From contig OY821519.1 of assembly GCA_963682025.1 (NCBI GenBank), positions 252,886,116 through 252,950,115 on the forward strand: DNA of 64,000 bases. Reading direction: 5' to 3'. Below, piece after piece: positions 10,282-19,955 of this stretch. The DNA comes from Cordilura impudica. Its lineage: Eukaryota > Arthropoda > Insecta > Diptera > Scathophagidae. Under the pieces are notes generated by a model. It saw nothing but the letters and a program-made list of their open reading frames with translations. It was not told the DNA's origin and ran no database searches. How positions within the stretch are numbered: the stretch's first letter is position 1; every line of letters begins with the position of its first letter. A program made the position numbers and the translations under genes.

Positions 10282-10378
10282 ATTTTGAAAACAAAGAAGA
10301 AAAAAGACTAAAGAACTTATTTTTCGTTACGGTTCGAGTTTGTGAAGGAACAGTGAATTGTGTCTAAACTCCAGGGAG

Positions 10379-11509
10379 ATGCCTAAAGATACGGAGAAAA
10401 CTGAAACACCACAGTTTAAACCATACTTCAACATATTACAAAGCAACGATATACTCAACACAATGACATCAACATCATCAACAGCAACACTAACTTCTGC
10501 TCCAACACAAACATCAGCACCCACAGCAGTGCCAACAGAAACATCATCGTTGGGTCCGATTCCAATTTCTATCCTTTTGAAGGAAGTAGATAGAATAAAT
10601 GTTTTCACTGGAAAAGATCGAGACTATGACATATCATCATTCATCCAGGAAGTCGAAATCTTCCTACGAATTTTTCAAGATGGTGAAATGGAGGAATATA
10701 TATACCATCGCTGCATACTTAAGAAGATACAGGGAGAAGCAGCCAATATAATTCGAGGTTTAACCGATAAATCATGGCAGAACGTGAAAAATGAGCTATT
10801 AAAGGTGTTCGGCATCAGGGAAAGCTACACCCAACTATACCATAGAGCACTATCAACAAAAAACAATGATGTAAGTCAATTATATAATAATTTAAAAATA
10901 ATATTAGATAAGTTGAATACAAAATACGAACAAGATTCATGTAAACCATTAGAATTCAACCCAAATATAAACGAATCAATGATTTTTCGAACTTTTGTTA
11001 ATGGTATACCTCCGCATTTGGCAAGTGTTATATATAGCCGAAATATTAATACTATTCGCGAAGCATATCATTGTTTACAGGAATGCGACATGATCAGGGA
11101 AAATAATCGACATTTTAGAAATACTAATCAAAATATTAAATACACTAACCAAAATTCTACCCATAATTATTCCGAACCTCACCAAAGGCAAAATTTTCGA
11201 CAAACAAATTTTAGACCGAGTAGACAGAATTTCCCAGACCAACGGACACAAGGTTTTTCTTGTCACCAAACACAAAACTTTCCAAATTCAAATCGACAAA
11301 CACAAGGTTTTGATAATCGGCAAGGGCAATATTCAAACGTAATTCGAAATTCGCAACAGTTCCGACAATCTAATCAGTCGCGACAAAATTCTGGTCAACA
11401 TCGACATAATGTTGAACCGATGGAAATAGATCATATTGAACAGAGTGAAATTGTTCCGAATGAGGAAGCAAATTTTCGTTCAGCCAAAAAGAAAACGGTT
11501 TACCGATAG
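10379..11509 (+). CDS. gag: Gag polyprotein
   Basis: Structural capsid precursor of the errantivirus. I start it at the ATG at 10379 (MPKDTEKTETPQ), giving 376 residues; the frame is open a little further upstream but has no earlier ATG. Residues ~25-65 are Ser/Thr/Pro-rich, ~75-235 form the helical capsid-like part (ILLKEVDRINVF...), and ~244-350 are rich in Gln, Asn and Arg. The last part replaces the usual CCHC zinc knuckles, which are absent, as is typical of this group. The frame ends with TAG at 11507-11509, overlapping the pol frame, so Pol is expected as a Gag-Pol fusion. Confidence 0.9.
   Translation: MPKDTEKTETPQFKPYFNILQSNDILNTMTSTSSTATLTSAPTQTSAPTAVPTETSSLGPIPISILLKEVDRINVFTGKDRDYDISSFIQEVEIFLRIFQDGEMEEYIYHRCILKKIQGEAANIIRGLTDKSWQNVKNELLKVFGIRESYTQLYHRALSTKNNDVSQLYNNLKIILDKLNTKYEQDSCKPLEFNPNINESMIFRTFVNGIPPHLASVIYSRNINTIREAYHCLQECDMIRENNRHFRNTNQNIKYTNQNSTHNYSEPHQRQNFRQTNFRPSRQNFPDQRTQGFSCHQTQNFPNSNRQTQGFDNRQGQYSNVIRNSQQFRQSNQSRQNSGQHRHNVEPMEIDHIEQSEIVPNEEANFRSAKKKTVYR
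11464..11509 (+). promoter_or_regulatory. gag-pol -1 frameshift window
   Basis: The pol frame is open from 11464, after a TGA at 11461-11463, while gag ends at 11509. This leaves a 46-base overlap in which the ribosome must move back one base. The best slip site is GCCAAAAAGAAAACG (11483-11497), where tandem lysine codons can re-pair with CAA AAA. The exact codon was not determined. Confidence 0.6.
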
Positions 11510-14500
11510 TACAATTAACTATTGGTAATTCCAAGATAAGATGTTTGATTGATACTGGATCAACCACATCAATATTAAATTGTAATGCACTTCCTAGTTA
11601 TGAACGTATAAAATTAAGAAAACCATTAATTTTCTCAACTCTGGCAAGCAAAGTAGTTATAAGTGAGGAAATTGTCACGGAAATCCCAGAAGAGTTTTCC
11701 GATAATAATTTTATGGCTTGGAAATTGTTGAAATTGACTAATAATAGATTTGATGGAATAATTGGTAATAATATATTGAAACCTTTAGGTGCAAAAATTT
11801 GTTTAGAAGAACGGTATATTCAGATTAATGATAGAAAAATTTTTTTTACAAATTCATTTCCTTGCTATTATAACGAGATTCATGCATTGGAATTTTTAGA
11901 TGTCAATAAGGAGAACATTAAAAAACTTTTTAGAGTCGACATGAATTCCGAAGAAAAAGAGTTTCTTCGTGATCTCATAAGTAAAAATAGCGACTTGTTG
12001 TTTCATGAAGGTGATTCACTTACTCATACTCATGAGATAAGACATTCCATAATTACTACTACAGATAAACCTGTATACTCTAAAATATACAGATATCCCA
12101 AAATACATGAAGACGAAATTAACAGGCAGATCCAAGAAATGTTACAACAGAAAATAATTGTGGAAAGTAACTCTGCCTATAATTCTCCTATCTGGGTTGT
12201 TCCAAAGAAAATGGACCAATCGGGCAGGAAGAAGTGGCGCATTGTTGTTGACTACAGAAAATTGAACGAGATAACGGTGGACGACAAATTTCCAATACCC
12301 AATATAGAAAATATATTGGATAAATTGGGAAAATCTACTTATTTTACAACATTGGATTTAGCCAAGGGTTTTCACCAAATTCTCATGAATACAAACGATA
12401 GAAAAAAAACAGCTTTCTCGACTCCCTTGGGACATTTTGAATACAACAGGATGCCCTTTGGATTAAAAAATGCTCCAGCAACCTTTCAACGTCTTATGAA
12501 CTCGGTACTTAGAGAATATATTAATAAAATTTGCGTTGTTTATTTAGATGACATTTTAATTTTTAGTACATCATTAACAGAGCATGTACAGAGTGTCAAC
12601 AAAATTTTTCAAAAATTACGAGAGCATAATCTGAAGATACAGCTCGACAAATGCGTTTTTTTGGCGAAGGAAACTGAATACCTTGGTCATGTTCTGAGCG
12701 AGGAAGGTCTAAGACCTAACCCAAATAAAATTGATGCAATTCAGAAGCTAAAGCTTCCTGAAACAACTAAACAGATAAAATCTTTCTTAGGAGTTACGGG
12801 GTACTACCGAAAATTTATTAAAGACTACGCAAAAGTTGCACAAGGATTAACTAAATATCTAAAGAAGAATACGAAAATTAATCTCAACGATCCTAATTAT
12901 CATGATTCCTTTGAAAAATTGAAAAAGTTGATCATTAACCCACCGATACTTAAGTATCCAGATTATTCAAAAAAATTTAAATTAACTACTGATGCAAGTG
13001 GTTATGCTGTAGGTGCCGTATTGTCTCAGGAAAATCATCCAATTGCCTATGCAAGTAGAACATTGAATGACCACGAGAGGCATTATGCGACTGTGGAAAA
13101 AGAATTGCTGGCTATTGTTTGGGCAGTAAACTACTTCCGTCCATATCTATATGGCAGGCAATTTGAACTATTTACGGACCATCAACCATTGGTTTGGCTT
13201 CAATCCAAAACCAAGGGTAAAGATATAAACCAAAGACTCCAGCGTTGGCTGTTGAGGTTGGGAGAGTATGATTTTAAAATAAGTTACATCAAGGGTAAAG
13301 AGAACGTTGTAGCCGATTTTATGAGCCGTATAAATGCACCAAATGATATTGTTTTCATGGCAGATGATCAAATGAGTGTGGCTGCAACTATCCATTCTCA
13401 ACAGGAAGAATTGAATGATCATTTTTTTATTTTGGACACAGTCGTTAATAGATTTGAGAAGCAAATAATACTAACTGATAACAAAACTAATGAAACTCAA
13501 ATCATTGACGGCAAACATAAAATTTTTTTAAACACTAACGATATCATAACCGGTACAATGACCGATATAATTAGAAGGAATATAACTATCAAGAGAAATT
13601 TGAAGATAGGTATTTACACCGAATTGTCTGATCATTTGTACAATAAAGTACAATTAAAGCTAATTGAAATATTCGGTAACTCAATAAAATTTGTCCGATG
13701 TGTTTATCACGCTAAAGATATGCTGAATGAGGATGAATTGTATAGATATATAGCAAAATACCATAAAAATGAAACAGGTCATGCAGGAATTAACGAAAAT
13801 TATTGTGGTTTGAAAACTAAAATTTATTTTAACAATCTTAAACATTTTATTCAGAAATACGTTAATAATTGTAATGTTTGCAACAAATCCAAATATGATA
13901 GGAAACCAATAACACCAAAATTTCATGTCACAGAAACACCAAAAGATGTTAATGAAATAGTACATATGGACGTATATACAAATAAGAAACACAGTTTTTT
14001 ATCTTTCATTGACAAATTTTCAAAATACGCAGTTATGTTATATTTGGAAGACAGAAATAGCTGTACAATAGTAGAGAAAATTAGACTCTATATATCAATG
14101 AGAGGTAAACCAAACAAAGTAGTTACAGACAACGAATTCGCATCCATCAATGTAAAGAACTTTTTACGAGAGGAAAATATTACAGTTCATTTCACCAAAC
14201 CTAACAACCATACAGGAAATGCAGATATCGAAAGATTACATAGTAGCATATCAGACAAGTTTAGAACATTAGAATTTCAACGATCAGAATTATCAGTACA
14301 AGAGCGAATGTATAAATGTGTTGAATGGTATAATAAATCCATTCACTCAACAACGATGAGCAGACCATTTGATGTAATACAAGGAACAATAGATAAAATA
14401 AAATTATATAATCGATTAAAAGACTTTAAGGATAAAATTATAACAAAAAGAAATTTGAATAGGGAACAATTTAATTATGACAAACCAGAAGCATATGTGA

Positions 14501-14661
14501 AAAATTATAAAGCTTTAAGACATAAATACGAACCTCGTTATAGAAAACTGAAAGTAGATAATATCCACCCAACTAACATCAAACGTCCCTTTAAATTTGC
14601 AGATTCACTGGATATTACGGCTTACGATTCTAATCCTACTAATATCACCGGTAATGAATAA
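11464..14661 (+). CDS. pol: Pol polyprotein (PR-RT-RNase H-IN)
   Basis: Replication polyprotein made by -1 frameshifting from gag. It has no ATG of its own near the start, so I give the open frame from 11464. Numbering residues from 11545, the aspartic protease DTGS is at 3-6. Reverse transcriptase carries YLDD at 333-336. RNase H has catalytic Asp at 483 (TDAS) and 545 (FTDHQP). Integrase has the zinc pair H740/H746 with C776/C779, and a D809, D862, E896 triad. The D862-E896 gap is 33 residues, slightly short of the usual 35. No stops or shifts were seen. The end overlaps the env ATG (ATGAATAA). Confidence 0.95.
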   Translation, partial: GSKFSFSQKENGLPIVQLTIGNSKIRCLIDTGSTTSILNCNALPSYERIKLRKPLIFSTLASKVVISEEIVTEIPEEFSDNNFMAWKLLKLTNNRFDGIIGNNILKPLGAKICLEERYIQINDRKIFFTNSFPCYYNEIHALEFLDVNKENIKKLFRVDMNSEEKEFLRDLISKNSDLLFHEGDSLTHTHEIRHSIITTTDKPVYSKIYRYPKIHEDEINRQIQEMLQQKIIVESNSAYNSPIWVVPKKMDQSGRKKWRIVVDYRKLNEITVDDKFPIPNIENILDKLGKSTYFTTLDLAKGFHQILMNTNDRKKTAFSTPLGHFEYNRMPFGLKNAPATFQRLMNSVLREYINKICVVYLDDILIFSTSLTEHVQSVNKIFQKLREHNLKIQLDKCVFLAKETEYLGHVLSEEGLRPNPNKIDAIQKLKLPETTKQIKSFLGVTGYYRKFIKDYAKVAQGLTKYLKKNTKINLNDPNYHDSFEKLKKLIINPPILKYPDYSKKFKLTTDASGYAVGAVLSQENHPIAYASRTLNDHERHYATVEKELLAIVWAVNYFRPYLYGRQFELFTDHQPLVWLQSKTKGKDINQRLQRWLLRLGEYDFKISYIKGKENVVADFMSRINAPNDIVFMADDQMSVAATIHSQQEELNDHFFILDTVVNRFEKQIILTDNKTNETQIIDGKHKIFLNTNDIITGTMTDIIRRNITIKRNLKIGIYTELSDHLYNKVQLKLIEIFGNSIKFVRCVYHAKDMLNEDELYRYIAKYHKNETGHAGINENYCGLKTKIYFNNLKHFIQKYVNNCNVCNKSKYDRKPITPKFHVTETPKDVNEIVHMDVYTNKKHSFLSFIDKFSKYAVMLYLEDRNSCTIVEKIRLYISMRGKPNKVVTDNEFASINVKNFLREENITVHFTKPNNHTGNADIERLHSSISDKFRTLEFQRSELSVQERMYKCVEWYNKSIHSTTMSRPFDVIQGTIDKIKLYNRLKDFKDKIITKRNLNREQFNYDKPEAYVKNYKALRHKYEPRYRKLKVDNIHPTNIKRPFKFADSLDITAYDSNPTNITGNE
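14591..14602 (+). promoter_or_regulatory. Candidate splice acceptor for env mRNA
   Basis: TTAAATTTGCAG precedes the env signal-peptide codons in phase with the env frame. Errantivirus env is known to be made from a spliced RNA, so an acceptor here is expected. It is a sequence match only. Confidence 0.4.
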
Positions 14662-16135
14662 CTTATTGATTCAACCTATAAATGAAGGCAACAGTGGATA
14701 TACGGAAATTAAGTTGGACAATGTAACAATGGTCGAAGCATATACAACGATAGTTCACACCATTTATCTAAGTGAAATCCAGGAAATAATTAGCCACATT
14801 GAAAATAGTATACAGCAGTCTAACATAAATAAACAAGTCTTACAAGCTCAGCTTAACAGGGTTATAATAAAGTTTCGTACTCTACAATTGAATAGAGGTA
14901 AAAGAGGTTTAGCTAATGTTTTGGGATCAGGTCTGAAATGGATGGCAGGAACTATGGACGAAGAAGATAGGGAAACAATACAGAATCATTTACAAATTAT
15001 AGATAACAATAATCATAATATAATAGAAACCGCAAACAAACAAATAAAAATTACAAATCATTTCAATGAAACACTAACTAACTTAAAACACACTATTGAA
15101 TCGGATAGAGATATTATTCTGGCAAAAATCAATTCAATAGACAAAAATAACTTAGATATTTTTTCACACATTTTTTATCTTGATTTGGTGCTAAAGATTA
15201 AAACATTGGACGAACAGATTGAGCATATACAAGATAATATTATTGCAGCTAACCACAATCTTATGACTAACAATATACTAACACCAGAGGAAATTAATGA
15301 TTTAAATATTGATTTCAATAAATTACAACAAATACAATTAACAGTTGCTAAATACCGGAATGAACAAATTGTATTTTTTATAAAGATACCACTAAATATT
15401 ATTACAGTCCCAAAATCATTGATTATGCCAATTAAAAACAAGGAAGGTTTTGAATTGGATATAAGAATACAAGAAATTGTTATTATCAATAATACTGTTT
15501 ACAATTACAATAACGAACAAAATATTTCCAATCTAAAAAAATCAAACCTATGTATTTTTAGTAATAAGCAAAAGTGTTACAAAATTCTCAATAATAAAGA
15601 AGAAATTTTAGAGGTTGAACAGGGAATGGTGCTTCTAAAGAATGTAAATGGTGCAAAGGTAGAAAGTAACTGCGACAGCAGGAAATTAGTTTTAAGTGGA
15701 AATCAACTTCTTACATTTAATGATTGCAAAATAAAAATTGATGGCAATATTTATGAAAATAAACAAAAAGAATATAAAACCAGTTTTGCATTATCACCAA
15801 ATTTAAATTTAAATAATATGGAAACAACCATTTCTTTGGATCAAATAGCTATAAATGAAGTGGAACATATAAAAACCATAGAAGAATTGAAATATCATAA
15901 AGCAATACATTTTAATTCAATAATTGGTAATTATTTTCTAACTATCTGTATTGCAATTATATGTTTAACTTTTATAATCATAATTTATAAGAAATACAAA
16001 AAATCTCTTAAGAAAATCCAGGAGAATTTTCAATCTAAGGAGGGAGGAGTTAAGTCCAATGGAACACTGAACTCAACAGATTCCATCGAACTTGAAAACC
16101 CTATATCTAGCATAAGAATAAATTACCAAGAATAA
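14654..16135 (+). CDS. env: Envelope glycoprotein
   Basis: Membrane fusion protein of the errantivirus. The first ATG is at 14654, but the frame is open upstream and those ~19 codons read as a hydrophobic signal peptide (RLTILILLISPV). A splice acceptor-like TTTGCAG ends at 14602, in phase. The natural message is therefore probably spliced, with a start codon brought from an upstream exon; the donor was not found. Counting from 14597, a furin-type RGKR lies at 100-103, followed by a Gly-rich fusion-peptide-like GLANVLGSGLKW. One transmembrane segment is at ~445-466 with a Lys-rich tail. The last ~29 codons lie inside the 3' LTR. Confidence 0.88.
   Translation: MNNLLIQPINEGNSGYTEIKLDNVTMVEAYTTIVHTIYLSEIQEIISHIENSIQQSNINKQVLQAQLNRVIIKFRTLQLNRGKRGLANVLGSGLKWMAGTMDEEDRETIQNHLQIIDNNNHNIIETANKQIKITNHFNETLTNLKHTIESDRDIILAKINSIDKNNLDIFSHIFYLDLVLKIKTLDEQIEHIQDNIIAANHNLMTNNILTPEEINDLNIDFNKLQQIQLTVAKYRNEQIVFFIKIPLNIITVPKSLIMPIKNKEGFELDIRIQEIVIINNTVYNYNNEQNISNLKKSNLCIFSNKQKCYKILNNKEEILEVEQGMVLLKNVNGAKVESNCDSRKLVLSGNQLLTFNDCKIKIDGNIYENKQKEYKTSFALSPNLNLNNMETTISLDQIAINEVEHIKTIEELKYHKAIHFNSIIGNYFLTICIAIICLTFIIIIYKKYKKSLKKIQENFQSKEGGVKSNGTLNSTDSIELENPISSIRINYQE
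16037..16047 (+). promoter_or_regulatory. Polypurine tract
   Basis: AAGGAGGGAGG abuts the 3' LTR start at 16048. This is the standard position for the plus-strand primer. Confidence 0.85.
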
Positions 16136-16730
16136 AATAAATACCATATTATTAAAATTATAATTTTTAATAACTAGAACAAAGTGTTAATAAACTTTGT
16201 ATTAATAAAATTGTTTACTCAATAATTATTTCAGTTCATCATTTAAAATGAAATAAATGTCAAACTAACAGAATTATAATTTTAAACGAAAACAAAGTGT
16301 TAATAAACTTTCATATGGAAACTTACTTCATTCATTGAAACTTGATACCTTTGTTTTCGTCATTAAACTAGAACAAAGAGTTAATAAACTTTGTATTGAA
16401 ATTTTGTTTATTCATTTCAATCATTTAAAATAAAATAAATGTCAAATCACCAAAATTACAGTTTCAAAACGAAAACAAAGTGTCGATAAACTTTCGTATG
16501 AAAAACTCACTTTGTTTTCGTCATTTACTTCCTACAAAATACAATATTGTTTTATGACCAACCAATTAAACGTTCTATAAAAGAAACCAATAGCATAAGC
16601 ATATTTTTTTATTGAATATTTATAGTTTTAGATTAAGAATATTTTTGTATAAAAATATAGCAAACAATAAAGTAAAGAGCAGTTCATATTAACATTCCAA
16701 CCAAATGTATTCGTGGACTTTCATTTAACT
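16048..16730 (+). repeat. 3' long terminal repeat
   Basis: 683 bp, same limits and by eye the same sequence as the 5' LTR. It includes the end of env (stop at 16133-16135) and the poly(A) signal at 16666-16671. It is followed by the CGCG duplication at 16731-16734. Confidence 0.95.
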
Positions 16731-16734
16731 CGCG

Positions 16735-17235
16735 CGGTAAGGAACGACCATGATGTTATCATAATCTCAAACCCAAATTTTGTTCGAAAGAAAATCTTAA
16801 AAAATAGAAAAAACTATTGTTGAATCTCAAAATTATTCTCTCCGAACTATGAAAAATTATAGCAGACATTAGGGCGATCGATCCTTATAATGTAAGCAGC
16901 AAATACTTGATATTGATTGGCATACTGAATATATGACGAACCTTGGTGGCAATTTTAGAAATAGAATTCTTTCCAGGGTAGACTGGACAACAAAGTCTTC
17001 CATAGACAGGACTGGGAACTTAGTCTGTTCTGATGTCTCGAGGATAGGAGCAAAAACAGGTCAAGGGGTTTACTCAAGGGTTCTTCATATTAGGATGTAG
17101 CAAATACTTCCTATCGAACATAATTATTTCACACCGAAATACAGCGAATATAATTGTGGAACGGCATATGGATCCATCAATCATTACACATTGGGGTCAA
17201 AATGTGTAAGGGAATATATTGCATTTTTCAATCGA
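16735..17235. other. Unclassified flank of the errantivirus
   Basis: No open frame or repeat family was recognised. It is somewhat less AT-rich than the surroundings and is probably older unique DNA. Confidence 0.35.
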
Positions 17236-18050
17236 ATCGCACTACTCACCTTGAGGATAATATGAGTTAGAGGCCATACTGGGTCCTGGGTACGAGTTAT
17301 CTAAGTAATGTGTAAGGAGGGGGCTGAAATCGCTGGAGTGGCGCTCATATTTTAATCCCTTTATCGGTGCAGCTTATTTTAAATTAAAAAATCGCCAATT
17401 CAAAAATCGCTAAACCGAAAATCGCGAAAAACAAAAATCGCCAAAAACAAAAATATTCAATATCAAAGATGTCAATTCCAAAATAGCGAAATCAGTACTA
17501 GCCAAAAAAAATAAATCGCTTCATTCAAAGCAATCATCGAGTGGAGGATTTAATTTGAAAAATTCATGTTTTTCGCATTCGCTTGCTCCTTAGTAGGAAC
17601 GCCGAAAAATTTGGTAATTTTTGCAGCGAATGAAAAATCAAAAAATATTCTATATCAGCAAACATTGAAATAAAAATCGCACTACTCACCTTGAGGATAA
17701 TATGAGTTACAGTCCATATTGGGTCCTGGGTATGAGTTATCTAAGGAACTCAGCCTATTTTACATTAAAAAATCGCCAATTCAAAACTCGCTAAACCGAA
17801 AACCGCGAAAAACAAAAATCGCCAAAAAATATTCAATATCAAAGATGTCAATTCCAAAATAGCGAAATCAATACTAGCCAAAAAAAAAAAATCGCTTCAT
17901 TCAAAACAATCGTCGAGTGGAGGATTTAATTTGAAAAATCCATGTTTTTCGCATTCGCTTGCTCCTTAGTAGGAACGCCGAAAAATATGGTAATTTTTGC
18001 ACCGAATGAAAAATCAAAAAATATTCTATATCAGCAAACATTGAAATAAA
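17236..18050. repeat. Tandem duplication of a ~440-bp unit
   Basis: The unit beginning ATCGCACTACTCACCTTGAG at 17236 returns at 17676. The second unit lacks about 59 bases present in the first (around 17311-17370). Otherwise both carry the same AAAATCGCCAA-type A-rich stretch, then TCGAGTGGAGGATTTAATTT and TTCGCATTCGCTTGCTCCTT. Differences are few, so the duplication is fairly young. Confidence 0.85.
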
Positions 18051-18164
18051 AAAAAAAAAATTATATATAATGGAATGTTTTAACTGCACAATACAAAGTT
18101 CGTAGGAAAAAGATACATGTTTAAAAGTTTCGGTAATTTTTAATTCTGTCAATATTTCTTTATT

Positions 18165-18545
18165 ATCTATAATATTAATAGGTTAGGCGATTTCTTGTGA
18201 CCGATGTTTTGTTCTACCGTTTTAACCCGATTTTGACCAAATGTATATTATTTGAAAGGTATTTATTTTTAGCTGTTTTACAGATTTACAGATTTTTAAA
18301 TTTTTTCCTTTATTTCGAGTAAATTGCATTTAAAGTTGGTACTTAAAAAAAAACATAAATTTATACAATGCTATGTGTGTGTTTATTAAATTTGTTAATG
18401 TGTTTGTAATAACAATGAGTTTGTTTTTTGTGTTGATTTGTGAATTGGCTGAAATTGATTAGCATACCTTTAGGGTCTTTATTTAATGAAAAATAAAATA
18501 TCCTAGAGTTTGCACTCGAAGTTCGAGGGCTGGAAACTGTTGGTT
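18165..18545 (-). repeat. R2 dispersed repeat, full-length copy
   Basis: An uninterrupted copy of about 380 bp. In reverse it runs from the CCAGCCCTCGAA end through AACAAATTTAATAAACACAC and TTTGGTCAAAATCGGG to TATTAATATTATAGATA. It shows what the site of the mini-me insertions in other R2 copies looks like when empty. No coding capacity was seen; it behaves like a MITE or SINE. Confidence 0.75.
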
Positions 18546-19955
18546 ATTATTATTTTCTGTAGAATGTTAAATTTATTTTTGCTAACTAAATGACCATACA
18601 AACAAAGGTAGAGTGACCAGAAATTCGTACAACAATTCAAAATGTGTTTCGCTATATGCCTGTCTATCACTCAATTTAAGACTTTCACATACACTTTCAT
18701 GCAATGGCGGAAGCGGAAGTTAAAGCTTAAGTAATAAGTATACAAAACTTATTTGTACATGTATTGTAAGCATTATTCTTAAATCTTGTGTCTGTACTAT
18801 TTAGCTATTCCTATGTACAATGTACATACATATGTTGACGTAAATATACAATCTGTCTGTAATATTCCAGAGACAAACAACATTTTATGGTTTGTAAAAT
18901 ATTGTCTCTGAGAAATTCAAATGTACATAAAGTAAATGTTTTGTCTTGCTTATGTGAGAGAATGTTTAATGTATAAGTGAATAAGAATGGAAATGATATT
19001 CACTTTCATATGTAAATATATATGTTTACAAATGAATGTTTTGCTAAGACTGTATATGTGACCAAAAATATAAAGACATTTTTTTTTTTGTAATTTTTAT
19101 AAATTTGCACATTTTTCCCACTTTACGGTAGCATTGCGTTATAAGTAATTTGCCACAAAATTCCATATTTCCGCAGTATTATGCGAAACACTTGTGTGGA
19201 AATATATTCCCCATATTTTTTTTGCTTTTTTTTATCATTAACACGAAGCATACTTTAAGGCATCATTAGCTAAGGTATATTAAAGCATAATTTTAATATA
19301 AATTCTGTATCACAAAGTTTGGAAATTTGAAATGTGCATTTAAAAAAAATCAGTTTCGATTGCTTGTCGCTATTTCATAAGAAATATGCCATTATTATTT
19401 TTCTTTAAGTGACTTTTAAAGAATTTCTTTAAAATTCTCTAAAGCATTTGCTTAATTGCTAACTTTTTTTTATGATGCTTTTGTTTTTACCAAAATGCTT
19501 AGCGTTTCTTTTATTATGGCTTGTTTTTCAACTTGGTGTATTTTGCAGTAGTTTTTATATTTTGATTTCTTGCACAGTATTATTGCTAAGAACTTGGTTA
19601 GCTCCTCTGCCTTCTATGTATGCACAAAAACAAAAGGACTATTTTTAAAATTTATTTTACAATTTAAATATGCGTGCCAACCATTTGCTAAGTACCGTCA
19701 TACCAAATCGTGAGCCTTCCGCTCTTTAAGCGTTTGACTTTAAACAAACATAATATAGGCTTAATCGAAGTATTAGGGTCAAGTATTATAATAATAAAAG
19801 CTGTTAATTTCAGAATACCATGATTTCCTTAAAATAAATTTGAATATTAAAGTTTTTCACTAGAAAGCTTAAAAATCTATAAAAAAAAAAATATATTTTT
19901 TTTATTACGAGGGCAGCTGAAGAAATCCGAAATTGTTAAAAACAATTTTAAGAAA
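18546..19955. other. Unclassified AT-rich DNA
   Basis: No supported gene or repeat family. A short imperfect palindrome CAGAGACAAAC...TATTGTCTCTG lies at about 18869-18911. Confidence 0.4.

Larger units (their letters stand above)
9278..16730 (+). mobile_element. Complete errantivirus-type LTR retrotransposon (7453 bp)
   Basis: An insect endogenous retrovirus of the 17.6/297/ZAM type. It has two 683-bp LTRs, a primer-binding site, gag, pol in the -1 frame, env, a polypurine tract and a CGCG target-site duplication. The LTRs end in the inverted repeat AGTTAA/TTAACT. They look identical over their full length when read side by side, and all three genes are open. Together these imply a recent insertion. 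Family placement rests on the tRNA-Ser-type primer site, a Gag without CCHC knuckles, the pol domain order PR-RT-RH-IN, and the env gene. Confidence 0.95.
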
